Made by a program: the position numbers and the translations under genes. DNA of 35,065 nt from an uncultured Parafilimonas sp. (GTDB taxonomy: Bacteria > Bacteroidota > Bacteroidia > Chitinophagales > Chitinophagaceae), in the NCBI GenBank assembly GCA_937892395.1, contig CALAGJ010000001.1, positions 1 to 35,065 on the forward strand. The letters are read 5' to 3'. Below are positions 24,906 to 33,460 of the stretch, piece after piece. Under the pieces are notes generated by a model. The model did no database searches, was not told where the DNA came from, and saw nothing but the letters and a program-made list of their open reading frames with translations. Every line of letters begins with the position of its first letter. The first letter of the stretch is position 1.

Positions 24906-26864
24906 ATGGCAACAGTGTATAAAACTCCCGGTGTTTTTATTGAAGAAATTTCCAAACTACCACCATCTGTAGCACAGGTGGAAACTGCAATTCCGGCATT
25001 TATGGGTTATACTCAAATAGCTGACAGATACGCTATCAATGATCTAATTAATCAGCCTCACAAAATCAGCAGTTTTGTTGAATATCAATTGTATTATGGA
25101 GGTTCTCCGGCATTGGATGTAGCGAAACTAATTTTAGATGCCAATGCAAATTTCAAATCCACGAGCATTAATAATACATTGTTTATGTATGATGCGGTGA
25201 GGATGTTTTATGACAATGGTGGTGGAGATTGTTTTATAGTATCTGTAGGACTTTACGATGCGCCAAAAACCAAAACTGATTTTTTAGATGCAGTTAAAGG
25301 GCTGCGAGCCATTGAAAAAGAAGATGAGCCTACACTACTTGTATTTCCGGATAATTCAATTTTTACAACGGCTAATGAGTATTATGAAATTTATCAGCAG
25401 GCACTGCTGCAATGTGGAAATTTAGGCGACAGGTTTACAATCATGGATGTTAAAAAAACAGACTACTTAGGCACAGATTTTAGAAATAATATTGGTATGG
25501 AGTCCTTAAAGTATGGTGCCACATATTCGCCTTGGCTTAAAACACTTTTTCCAAAAGCTGTGCGCTACCGATATTTTATGAATGATTCCTCACATCCAAA
25601 CAGGTTTGTAAAAGAAAATACACCAATTAATCTTGATGCACTTACTACTTCATCCACGCCAGTAGATATTAAAAATCAAATAGTAAATCTTACTACAGCT
25701 ATAACAGAAAATAGTAATATAAAAGGAGATTATGATACGCTAAATGGCTCATTTAATACATTGGCTGAAAGGTATAATGATCTTGAAGCTACTTTACAAG
25801 CAAATCGTACAGCTGCCAATTTACAGACAGCCATGTCATTTCTCTTTTCGATAGCAAGAAGTGTGGATGCAAGAACAGCTGCTACAAGCAATACCAATAA
25901 TCTTCAAACAAATTTGAAAAATCAAATTAGTTTGCTAAAGCCGTCTTATGAAAAACTAATTGGTTATGATCAAGAGGCGGATGCAGAACTCACAGATGCA
26001 TATGATGTAAGTTATGATGATGTTATAATTCCGACGGATTCAAATTGGGGAACAATTTTCTCTGGTCCTGCACCTATTTCTACCGTTATCAATGGTGCAG
26101 ATGATGCAGCAAGAATAAATGGTCTGATACCATTGATGCGCTCCGAATTTGAAATAATAAATAACGTCTACATGAATGGGGTTGTAGGTGCTGCCGATAC
26201 CACAGAAAAAGAAGCTGACAGTGGGCTTGCAAATATATTTCCGGCATATAAAAATATTTTGAATGGCATTCAAAATACTCCTGTAGTTGTACCTCCTTGT
26301 GGCGTTGTAGCAGGTATATATGCACGTACAGACAGAACACGAGGAGTATGGAAAGCCCCCGCAAATGCAACGGTACTGGGTATTTTAGGGCCTAACAATA
26401 CTTTTAAGGCCAGTGAATTGGACAACTTAAACGTAGATACTGTTGCAGGTAAATCTATCAATGCCATCCGATTCTTCACAGGAAAAGGCACTTTAATTTT
26501 TGGTGCACGTACCCTGGCGGGCAATGACAATGAATGGAGATATGTGTCTGTGCGTCGCTTCTTTAACATGGTAGAAGAAAGTTGTAAAAAAGCTACAGAA
26601 CCATTTGTGTTTGAACCAAATGATGCAAATACTTGGGTCAAGATTCAGGGCATGATTGAAAACTTTTTGACTACGCTTTGGAGACAGGGTGCATTACAAG
26701 GCATTAAACCGGAGCATGCATTTTACGTGGCTGTTGGTCTTGGCAAAACAATGACATCGCTGGATATCCTGGAAGGCAGATTGATTGTAGAAATAGGTAT
26801 GGCTGTAGTACGTCCGGCAGAATTTATTATTCTCCGTTTTTCACATAAACTGGCGGAAAGCTGA
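24906..26864 (+). CDS. eCIS contractile sheath protein (phage tail sheath family)
   Basis: Contractile sheath of the particle, 652 residues. The N-terminus (YKTPGVFIEEISKLPPSVAQ) and the first domain are classic tail sheath. The C-terminal ~250 residues include VVVPPCGVVAGIYARTDRTR, RFFTGKGTLIFGARTL, RRFFNMVEESCKKATEPFVF and LEGRLIVEIGMAVVRPAEFI, which form the conserved sheath core. Between about 250 and 372 there is a long, polar, helix-rich insertion (for example NTLAERYNDLEATLQANR) that PVC sheaths of about 355-475 residues lack. It would lie on the outside of the tube. There is only one sheath gene here, against three in PVC. Confidence 0.95.
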   Translation: MATVYKTPGVFIEEISKLPPSVAQVETAIPAFMGYTQIADRYAINDLINQPHKISSFVEYQLYYGGSPALDVAKLILDANANFKSTSINNTLFMYDAVRMFYDNGGGDCFIVSVGLYDAPKTKTDFLDAVKGLRAIEKEDEPTLLVFPDNSIFTTANEYYEIYQQALLQCGNLGDRFTIMDVKKTDYLGTDFRNNIGMESLKYGATYSPWLKTLFPKAVRYRYFMNDSSHPNRFVKENTPINLDALTTSSTPVDIKNQIVNLTTAITENSNIKGDYDTLNGSFNTLAERYNDLEATLQANRTAANLQTAMSFLFSIARSVDARTAATSNTNNLQTNLKNQISLLKPSYEKLIGYDQEADAELTDAYDVSYDDVIIPTDSNWGTIFSGPAPISTVINGADDAARINGLIPLMRSEFEIINNVYMNGVVGAADTTEKEADSGLANIFPAYKNILNGIQNTPVVVPPCGVVAGIYARTDRTRGVWKAPANATVLGILGPNNTFKASELDNLNVDTVAGKSINAIRFFTGKGTLIFGARTLAGNDNEWRYVSVRRFFNMVEESCKKATEPFVFEPNDANTWVKIQGMIENFLTTLWRQGALQGIKPEHAFYVAVGLGKTMTSLDILEGRLIVEIGMAVVRPAEFIILRFSHKLAES

Positions 26865-26918
26865 TTCTAATAAACAAGGAATTCAGTAAGATTTTTAATA
26901 AAATTTAAAACAAAAAAA

Positions 26919-27350
26919 ATGGCAACATCATATCCTCTTCCAAAATTTCATTTCCTGGTACAATGGGGTGGAGTGCGTATTGGATTTACAGAAGTAACCG
27001 GTCTCGATATGCAAAATGAAGTAATAGAATATCGGGAAGGAAGTAGTCCGGAATATCATAAAATAAAAATGCCCGGTATGCAAAAATTTAGCAATATCAC
27101 TTTCAAACGCGGCACTATGGAGAATGATTCAGATTTTTATAAATGGATCAATGCTACCAATCTCAATGTGCCAGAAAGACGCGAAATCATTATCAGTCTG
27201 CTTAATGAATCACACAATCCTGTAATGACCTGGAAAGCAAAAAATGCATTTCCTGTAAAGATGCAAGCCAGTGATCTAAAAAGTGATGGCAATGAAGTAG
27301 CTATTGAAACATTGGAATTGGCACATGAAGGGCTGAGTCTTGTGGTGTAA
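26919..27350 (+). CDS. eCIS tail tube protein 1 (gp19-like, Pvc1 family)
   Basis: Inner tube subunit of 143 residues from the T4 gp19-like family (Pvc1/Hcp-related fold). FHFLVQWGGVRIGFTEVTGL is the usual opening; VIEYREGSSPEYHKIKMPG, NITFKRGTMENDSDFYKWIN and VMTWKAKNAFPVKMQASDLK are conserved strands; the end IETLELAHEGL is typical. It is expected to stack as hexameric rings inside the sheath. An in-frame A-rich sequence, not a canonical ribosome site, precedes the ATG. Confidence 0.95.
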   Translation: MATSYPLPKFHFLVQWGGVRIGFTEVTGLDMQNEVIEYREGSSPEYHKIKMPGMQKFSNITFKRGTMENDSDFYKWINATNLNVPERREIIISLLNESHNPVMTWKAKNAFPVKMQASDLKSDGNEVAIETLELAHEGLSLVV

Positions 27351-27450
27351 GCCTTTCATAATATCATCAACAATAAAAATTGATGGTGGTAACTAAGGCA
27401 ATGAAGGAATATTTGGGTTTAAATCATTTCAAAAGAATTGAATTTAAGTT

Positions 27451-27900
27451 ATGGCAGGAGGTTATTATCCACCGGTAGGGTTTCATTTCAGTGTTACATT
27501 TCTTTTACTCGGCAATGATGATGATATCCGTTTTCAATCTGTATCCGGACTTACGGTCGAATACGATACAGTGAGCTTTAAAGAAGGAGGCGAAAATCGA
27601 TTTGAACACAAACTACCTGTTCGTACAAAATATCCCGATTTATCCCTAAAGCGTGGTTTACTCACCAATTCATTAGTGTCAGTTTGGCTCAGAGGTATAT
27701 TGCAGGACAGAGATTTTGTAAACTATCGACCATGTGATATTTCTATATCATTATTAAATGATAAACACGAGCCATTACGCACTTGGACTTTATTCAATTG
27801 TTGGCCCAAAAAATGGAGTGTCAGCGATTTTAATGCACAGGAAAATGCTATAGTGGTAGAAACAATTGATTTGAGTTATAGCTATTTTAAAATCATGTGA
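27451..27900 (+). CDS. eCIS tail tube protein 2 (gp19-like, Pvc5 family)
   Basis: Second gp19-family protein, 149 residues, with the same plan as the first: FHFSVTFLLLGNDDDIRFQS, VSGLTVEYDTVSFKEGG, LSLKRGLLTNSLVSVWLRG, PLRTWTLFNCWPKKWSVSDF and ENAIVVETIDLSYSYFKI. In PVC and AlgoCIS such a divergent copy sits between the main tube and the spike/baseplate as a tube initiator, which its place just before the baseplate genes supports. A 100-bp spacer separates it from tube 1. Confidence 0.92.
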   Translation: MAGGYYPPVGFHFSVTFLLLGNDDDIRFQSVSGLTVEYDTVSFKEGGENRFEHKLPVRTKYPDLSLKRGLLTNSLVSVWLRGILQDRDFVNYRPCDISISLLNDKHEPLRTWTLFNCWPKKWSVSDFNAQENAIVVETIDLSYSYFKIM

Positions 27901-27901
27901 T

Positions 27902-28081
27902 ATGCCGGTTGAAATTAGAGAATTGCAAATCAATGTTACTGTAAATCAGCCGGGCGGAAACAGCACTTCTTCGTCAATACCTCCCAGTTTCGATACCAAT
28001 AGCGAAGATGAAAAGAAAGCGCTTATCCGGCAATGTATAGAACAGGTGTTGGACATATTTGAAAATAAAAAAGAAAGATAA
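27902..28081 (+). CDS. Small eCIS protein, DUF5908 (Pvc6-position)
   Basis: Short gene of 59 residues between tube 2 and the LysM protein. It begins MPVEIRELQINVTV, the hallmark of the DUF5908 family found in eCIS clusters, continues through a Gly/Ser/Pro linker and ends in a charged helix (EDEKKALIRQCIEQVLDIFE). The ATG is one base after the tube 2 stop, and the TAA overlaps the next ATG (TAATG at 28079-28083), so it sits tightly in the operon. It corresponds in place and size to Pvc6/Afp6, whose function is not known. Confidence 0.88.
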   Translation: MPVEIRELQINVTVNQPGGNSTSSSIPPSFDTNSEDEKKALIRQCIEQVLDIFENKKER

Positions 28082-28812
28082 TGCCATCATTTCCAGACAT
28101 AGCAATAGTTCTAGGAGAATTGAAGAAAATGAGCATATACGCCTATACGCATGTAGATGTGGCAGATCAGCATCTCGCTGCTATTCCTGGTATTGCAAAT
28201 CCATATACGGCATTGATCAATCCGGAGACATATTCTGTGGAAATTAAGCATGAGTTTCAACAAGCACAAGGAGCAGGTACCACTGCAAATGAGCAACCAT
28301 TCATCTTAAAATATCCTGAGGAAATGTCTTTCGAATTTTTATTCGACAATACAGGAATTATTAATAGAATTCCAAAAATAAATATTGCCACTGATATTCA
28401 AAATTTCAAAGAATTTTTGATGGGATATGATGGTGAAACACACCAACCACGTTTCTTCAAATTTGTATGGGGTACAGATTTATTTAAAGGGCGTTGTACT
28501 TCATTAAATATAAACTATAAACTATTTAATCCGGATGGTTCGCCCATTCGGGCAATATGCAAAGTGACTTTGAAGCAGGCTATTGAAGAACAAGTAAGGG
28601 TTGCACAGCAAAATGATCGTTCTCCGGATCTTTCACATTACCGAAGGGTACAAGCAGGAGATACACTACCCAATATGTGTTTCAAAATTTATGGTGATGC
28701 TGCCTATTATATCCAAGTGGCAGAAGTAAACAAGATTCAGAATTTTAGAAACTTAAATATAGGATCAGAAATATACTTTCCTCCAATTGATAAATCAAAA
28801 ACTACTACCTGA
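28081..28812 (+). CDS. eCIS inner baseplate protein with C-terminal LysM (Pvc7-like)
   Basis: Protein of 243 residues. The N-terminal ~180 residues follow the CIS tube/baseplate plan, with INPETYSVEIKHEFQQAQG, PEEMSFEFLFDNTGI and FFKFVWGTDLFKGRCTSLNI as its conserved pieces. A LysM-like domain follows at about 188-238 (RRVQAGDTLPNMCFKIYGDA to GSEIYFPP), as in Pvc7 and T4 gp53-type proteins. It should join the tube initiator to the spike. Its stop shares one base with the next start (TGATG), so translation is coupled. Confidence 0.92.
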   Translation: MPSFPDIAIVLGELKKMSIYAYTHVDVADQHLAAIPGIANPYTALINPETYSVEIKHEFQQAQGAGTTANEQPFILKYPEEMSFEFLFDNTGIINRIPKINIATDIQNFKEFLMGYDGETHQPRFFKFVWGTDLFKGRCTSLNINYKLFNPDGSPIRAICKVTLKQAIEEQVRVAQQNDRSPDLSHYRRVQAGDTLPNMCFKIYGDAAYYIQVAEVNKIQNFRNLNIGSEIYFPPIDKSKTTT

Positions 28813-30560
28813 TGCCAACGGAAAGAACCATACCAAGCGAAGGCAGTAAATCTGTAGCCACATTTACCATATTTTCAGAGGGATCTGAAGTATCCAGACA
28901 ATATCATTTGCTCTCCATTATTGTAAACAAAGCGGTAAATAGAATTGCATCGGCCACTATTGTTTTGATTGATGGAAATGCTGCTGCTCAAACCTTTCAA
29001 ATCAGCAATACGCCAGACTTTGAGCCCGGCAAAGCAATTGAAATAAAAGCTGGCTACAGTAGTCAAGAAAACACCATATTTAAAGGAATAATTATAAAGC
29101 ATGGTATAAAAATAAGAAGAAAAAATGCGGTCATGATGGTTGATTGTAAAGATACTGCAATAAGAATGACCGGAGCTGCTAAATGTGCCTATTTCAAAGA
29201 CAGTAAGGATAGCGATGTGATAGAAGATCTCATTTCAAAATATGGCATAGAAAAACAAGTTGAAACAAGTACTTATACCCACAAACAATTGGTGCAGTAT
29301 AATGCTACAGATTGGGATTTTATGCTCTGCCGTGCAGAAGCAAATGCCATGTTTTGTTTCAATGATGATAACAAGATAAATATTGCTAAGCCGGTGTTTT
29401 CCGGTAGTGCTTCACACACTATTCAATATGGTGCTACTGTATATGATTTAGATGCTGAAATAGATGCCAGATTTCAGTACAAAAAAATTACAGCCAGCAC
29501 ATGGAATTATTCTACACAATCATTAGATGATAATGCAGAAGCACAACCGGTGCAGCTTCCCGCTGCTGGCAACCTCACAAGAGATGCATTAGCAGGTGTA
29601 ATGAATGAAGAAAAATTCACCTTGTACAATAGTGCCAAAATGGAAGAGCCGGAAATGCAAAACTGGATAGATGCCATGATGATGAAGCACCAATTGGCTA
29701 CCATCAGAGGGCGTGTACGCACGGATGGCACACCAGCAATAAAACTCGGCAATCTCATTCAATTGAATGGTGCTGGTGAGAGGTTTGAAGGATTGCATTT
29801 TGTAACAGGTGTGCGGCATGAAATAGAAGAAGGAAAATGGCAAACGATTGTTCAATTTGGAATCAATCCGGAATGGTTCGCACAAACATACCAAATACAA
29901 CAACCTCTTGCTGCTGCACTACTCCCTGCAGTTGAAGGATTGCAGATGGGAGTGGTCACCCAATTGCAAGATGATCCCAATGGAGAGGATAGAATATTAG
30001 TGCGTATTCCGATTATTCATAAATCTGATGAAGGAGCTTGGTGTAGGGTATCCACAGTAGATGCGGGGAATGAAAGAGGTTCATTTTTTCGTCCTGAAAT
30101 TGGGGATGAAGTGGTGGTTGGTTTTGTAAACAATGATCCACGTCATGGCATGGTGCTTGGCATGTGCAATAGCAGTGAGAAACCAGCACCCATAAGGGCT
30201 ACAGATGATAATCATGAAAAAGGATTTCAAACAAGAAGCCAGATGAAAATGATTTTTAATGATGATAAAAAAAGTTTTTCATTAGAAACACCTGGCGGCA
30301 ATAAATTCCTCATAAGTGAAGATGAAACAAAAATTTATTTGGAAGATCAACATGGAAATAAAATCACCATGAATGAAGATGGCATCAAGATAGAAAGCAT
30401 AAAAGATATAATCATGACAGCTGCAAACGATATTAAAGCAGATGGCATCAATATAAAAATGATTGCATCTGCAGAGGCAAAAATGGAAGGTAGTGCTAGC
30501 GCAGAATTGTCATCCGGTGGTAGTACAAAAGTAAAAGGCAGTATTGTACAAATCAATTAA
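28812..30560 (+). CDS. eCIS spike protein (VgrG / gp5-gp27-like, Pvc8)
   Basis: Central spike, 582 residues. The N-terminal ~350 residues are the gpD/gp27-like hub (VATFTIFSEGSEVSRQYHLL, DWDFMLCRAEANAMFCFND, IWR-less IRGRVRTDGTPAIKLGNLI). An OB-fold follows at about 380-455 (MGVVTQLQDDPNGEDRILVR, GDEVVVGFVNNDPRHGMVLG). The rest is a repetitive beta-helix needle: GGNKFLISEDETKIYLEDQH, GNKITMNEDGIKIES and later repeats to SSGGSTKVKGSIVQIN. The PAAR tip encoded next should sit on it. No enzymatic extension is fused to the C-terminus. Confidence 0.95.
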   Translation: MPTERTIPSEGSKSVATFTIFSEGSEVSRQYHLLSIIVNKAVNRIASATIVLIDGNAAAQTFQISNTPDFEPGKAIEIKAGYSSQENTIFKGIIIKHGIKIRRKNAVMMVDCKDTAIRMTGAAKCAYFKDSKDSDVIEDLISKYGIEKQVETSTYTHKQLVQYNATDWDFMLCRAEANAMFCFNDDNKINIAKPVFSGSASHTIQYGATVYDLDAEIDARFQYKKITASTWNYSTQSLDDNAEAQPVQLPAAGNLTRDALAGVMNEEKFTLYNSAKMEEPEMQNWIDAMMMKHQLATIRGRVRTDGTPAIKLGNLIQLNGAGERFEGLHFVTGVRHEIEEGKWQTIVQFGINPEWFAQTYQIQQPLAAALLPAVEGLQMGVVTQLQDDPNGEDRILVRIPIIHKSDEGAWCRVSTVDAGNERGSFFRPEIGDEVVVGFVNNDPRHGMVLGMCNSSEKPAPIRATDDNHEKGFQTRSQMKMIFNDDKKSFSLETPGGNKFLISEDETKIYLEDQHGNKITMNEDGIKIESIKDIIMTAANDIKADGINIKMIASAEAKMEGSASAELSSGGSTKVKGSIVQIN

Positions 30561-30608
30561 AATGAAACAGTGTAGCAGCACTATTTGTAACCATAAAAAG
30601 ATAAGAAT

Positions 30609-30896
30609 ATGCCATTAGCAGCAAGGGTTGGGGATATGCATACCTGTCCATTAGTGAACGGTACTGTGCCACATGTTGGTGGGCCAATAATGCCTCCAGG
30701 TTGTATCACCGTTTTAATTGGAGGTATGCCTGCTGCAAGAGTTGGAGATATGCTCACATGTGTAGGTCAACCGGATACCATCATTGCAGGCTCAGCTACC
30801 GTACTAATAGGTGGCATGCCCGCTGTAAGACAGGGTGATAGCACGGCGCATGGTGGTGCTATTGCTGTAGGATGCCCCACCGTTTTAATTGGCTAA
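30609..30896 (+). CDS. eCIS PAAR-domain spike tip (Pvc10-like)
   Basis: PAAR-repeat protein of 95 residues that forms the sharp tip on the VgrG-like spike. It has the family's three imperfect repeats, each with a VLIGGMPAARVGD-type segment (VLIGGMPAARVGD, VLIGGMPAVRQGD, VLIG at the end), plus metal-ligand candidates His12, Cys14 and Cys51 (DMHTC, DMLTC) and His in STAHGG. It has no toxin extension. The gene lies 48 nt after the spike gene. Confidence 0.95.
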   Translation: MPLAARVGDMHTCPLVNGTVPHVGGPIMPPGCITVLIGGMPAARVGDMLTCVGQPDTIIAGSATVLIGGMPAVRQGDSTAHGGAIAVGCPTVLIG

Positions 30897-30926
30897 ATAA
30901 AATTAAATTTATAATTATAATCTATT

Positions 30927-31379
30927 ATGGCAACAAGTTTTCAGCAAGATGATTTTCTGGGTAAAGGTTGGAGCTTTCCGCCCACTTTTAACGACAGGTT
31001 GAAATCTGTGGAAATGACAGAGAAAGTAGAAGACATCAACAATAGCTTGAAGATACTACTCACCACTACTCCCGGAGAAAGAGTAATGCAACCAAAATAT
31101 GGATGCAATATGGATGAAATGATTTTTGAACCTTTAAGTACACAGGTTAAAACAATCATGAAAGATAAAATAAAGACTGCAATCTTATATTTTGAACCAC
31201 GCATAGATGTTACATCTATCAATATGAATACCACCAATGAATTAGAAGGAGAAATTATTATTGAAATTGAATATATCTTAAGGGCTACAAACAATCGTTA
31301 CAATTTTGTATTCCCTTTCTATATCAATGAAGGAACAGAATTGAATAGCTTAACCATTGAGAAAACCATAATCTCATAA
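30927..31379 (+). CDS. eCIS baseplate wedge protein, gp25-like (Pvc9)
   Basis: Lysozyme-like gp25/IraD family protein of 150 residues. LLTTTPGERVMQPKYGCNMD (about 49-68) is the family hallmark, followed by FEPLSTQVKTIMKDKIKTAI and YFEPRIDVTSINMNTTNELE and the EIEYILRATNNRYNFVFPF strand. It is a wedge component that in T4 helps start sheath assembly. It is separated from the next ATG by one base, and it follows rather than precedes the PAAR gene, the reverse of the Pvc9-Pvc10 order. Confidence 0.93.
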   Translation: MATSFQQDDFLGKGWSFPPTFNDRLKSVEMTEKVEDINNSLKILLTTTPGERVMQPKYGCNMDEMIFEPLSTQVKTIMKDKIKTAILYFEPRIDVTSINMNTTNELEGEIIIEIEYILRATNNRYNFVFPFYINEGTELNSLTIEKTIIS

Positions 31380-31380
31380 A

Positions 31381-32980
31381 ATGTCAGACTGTAACAAACA
31401 TAAAAATCCTTTGCAGCATTATGGCACAAGCCAGATGCAGCGGCTACTCGCAGGTCTGGACAAAAACAGGTTTGCTGTAGTAGATGAAAAAGGCTTTGCT
31501 GATTGGATTGTGTTTGCAAATAACTATGCTGCATTTATCAATTATTATAATAATGCAGATAGTGTATCTGACAATTGGCAATCATTTTTTAATACAGACA
31601 TATCTGCACAATTAGGCACCATAGCCATACAAAATGTTAACCGATACAGAGCTGAAATAATAGAGCGATTTGATTTTATAAAGAATGATGAAAATAAATT
31701 ATCCATCACTGCCATTAAAATCAAACTCAATGAGTTGTTCAGTGCTTTGCTCACACTTAGTAAAGCAGTAGATGAATATGCTCAAAGTCTGCCAAATGAA
31801 ACAATACTCAAGCAAAATATTCGCAACCTCATACAAACAAAACTTGCACCCGCACTCAAAAGACTTATTGGATACTACTATGCCTCTGATGCAGCACATC
31901 TTAATTATATAAACCCTACATCTCTTAGTGACTGGAATATTCTGAATAAACCACTTACTGATGCTGCGCAAATTATCCATACCGTTGGGCTGAGTAATAT
32001 TTGGCTATTTGATACAACTGCATCAAACTGGAATGATTATAAAAATGAAATTACTCCAGATGATAGCATTTATAATGATCCGATAAATGGCTTTGCAAAT
32101 GACTACACCAGCATTGCACATGCAGCCAATCACAATTTATTTTGCGGTGTTTTTGATAGTTATCTTGTAGTGTATTCCAAGATTATTGTAGATGCAGAAA
32201 CTGCCTTGTTAGGTACCCTTATATCTTTTAATGAACATGCACCACATTATGCCTTGTTTTTGTGCTTTTTGCGGTTATACAAATTTGCGCAAGCACATAT
32301 CAATACGATTACAGAGCGACACCTTGATTTTTATTATCGTGAAGTTTTACGATTACAACCAAAACCCGCTGTAGCAAATAAAGTGCATGTATTGGCAGAA
32401 CTGGCAAAGCAAGTGGATGAATACCTTTTAGAAAAAGCTACAACATTAAAAGCAGGGAAAGACAGTCTTAATAATGATGTGGTGTATGCTTTGGATAAGG
32501 ATGCAGTATTTACTAAAGCCACAGTGGCAGAATTAAAAACATTTTATAAGGCAAGTACAACTGATTCATTGCTTACGCAGAACAATACAAACCGCATATT
32601 CACATCACCCGTTGCAAACAGTGAAGATGGATTAGGTGCAGAACTCATTGGTGCAAATAAGGAATGGCATCCATTTGTACACAAGGTATTTGAGGATGCT
32701 CAACTAAAAAACATTGCAATGCCAAAAGCGCAGATTGGTTTTGCACTCGCTTCTCATTATTTATTTTTAACCGAAGGTGAAAGGAAAGTATTTGTACGAT
32801 TTGTATTGAATAAAAATAAATTAAAAATATATGAACATATTTGAAATTTTAGCAGGAGATAGTTCTGGAGCAAGCACATTCCTTATATCATTGAGTCATA
32901 CTCAAAAATCATGGAGTGCATTTAAAAAAATTACTCAATCCTCAGGGAAGGTTGTTTTTAAGTGGTTTAATGACTTCAGA
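31381..32980 (+). pseudogene. Baseplate J-like (Pvc11) gene, N-terminal part only, frameshifted and cut
   Basis: The reading frame from ATG 31381 encodes 487 residues up to a stop at 32842-32844. NPLQHYGTSQMQRLLAGLD, then FADWIVFANNYAAFINYYNN, DNWQSFFNTDIS and FVHKVFEDAQLKN form the helical N-terminal region of the large baseplate J-like proteins of Bacteroidota eCIS, which usually run to about 1000 residues or more. Near the stop the family-like sequence continues one base later in the next frame (NIFEILAGDSSGAS, TFLISLSHTQKSWSAFKKI), consistent with one extra A in the A-run at 32823-32827. That frame ends at about 32983 after running into prmA-like DNA. As read, the wedge protein cannot be complete. 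Confidence 0.75.
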
Positions 32981-33083
32981 TAAAGAACAAATTTTAGCAC
33001 AATATGCTGATATTGGGTTTACACTTGTTTCGCAAAAGCAACAAAAAGAATGGATTGCATTGGAATTGATTTTAACAGTATAA
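32895..33083 (+). pseudogene. prmA: 3' fragment of a ribosomal protein L11 methyltransferase gene
   Basis: In the frame ending at TAA 33081-33083 the DNA encodes HLKKLLNPQGRLFLSGLM, then TSDKEQILAQYADIGFTLVS and QKQQKEWIALELILTV. This is the C-terminal end of PrmA-type methyltransferases (the LNPQGRLFLSG strand-turn and the terminal WIAL strand). Everything upstream, including the SAM-binding motif, is absent, and the open frame begins at 32895 with no start codon. The join to baseplate DNA lies somewhere in about 32900-32940. It has no function as it stands. Confidence 0.7.
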
Positions 33084-33085
33084 GG

Positions 33086-33116
33086 TTGTATAATTTGATT
33101 TCTTCGCTTATATTTG
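33086..33116 (+). promoter_or_regulatory. Promoter of plsY (TTG-N20-TAnnTTTG)
   Basis: TTG at 33086-33088 is followed after 20 nt by TATATTTG at 33109-33116, an exact -7 box at a standard spacing for Bacteroidota. It lies just after the prmA-like stop and about 33 nt before the plsY ATG. Confidence 0.65.
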
Positions 33117-33148
33117 TCACTCACTACAACAAAAAATAGTCATTGCGT

Positions 33149-33460
33149 ATGTACGAATTCATTCTTATTCTCCTTGCATATTTATTAGGTTCCATACCTA
33201 CAGCAGTTTGGGTAAGTAAATATTTTTTCGATATTGATATCAGAAGTTACGGAAGTGGCAATGCAGGTGCTACCAATACCTTTAGGGTTTTAGGTGCAAA
33301 AGCAGGAAGCTTTGTATTTATCGTAGATATGTTAAAAGGTTTTTTAGCGGTTGATTTAGCTTATTTTATCGCAAAATATCAAATGGACAGCGTTGCCTTA
33401 ACCAACTTTCAAGTGTTGCTTGGTATAGCTGCTGTTAGTACCAACAACAACTGTTTATAG
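33149..33460 (+). pseudogene. plsY: Glycerol-3-phosphate acyltransferase PlsY, truncated at its 3' end
   Basis: The first ~96 residues are a clear PlsY, the inner-membrane acyl-phosphate:glycerol-3-phosphate acyltransferase: MYEFILILLAYLLGSIPTAV is TM1, SYGSGNAGATNTFRVLG is the conserved first catalytic loop, and SFVFIVDMLKGFLAV opens TM2. The family sequence stops after LLGIAAV (about 33436). The next part, normally GH-FP-F-GFRGGKGVA with the second catalytic loop, is replaced by STNNNCL and a stop. Full members are about 200-220 residues. I start at ATG 33149. As read, the enzyme would lack essential residues. Confidence 0.85.

Noticed and set aside
23027..32844. The cluster as a prophage
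   Set aside because: No head, portal, terminase, integrase or lysis genes; DUF4255, DUF5908 and the LysM/PAAR set point to an eCIS.
23027..32844. The cluster as a classical type VI secretion system
   Set aside because: No TssJLM membrane complex, TssB/TssC split sheath or ClpV in the window; the sheath is a single phage-type protein.
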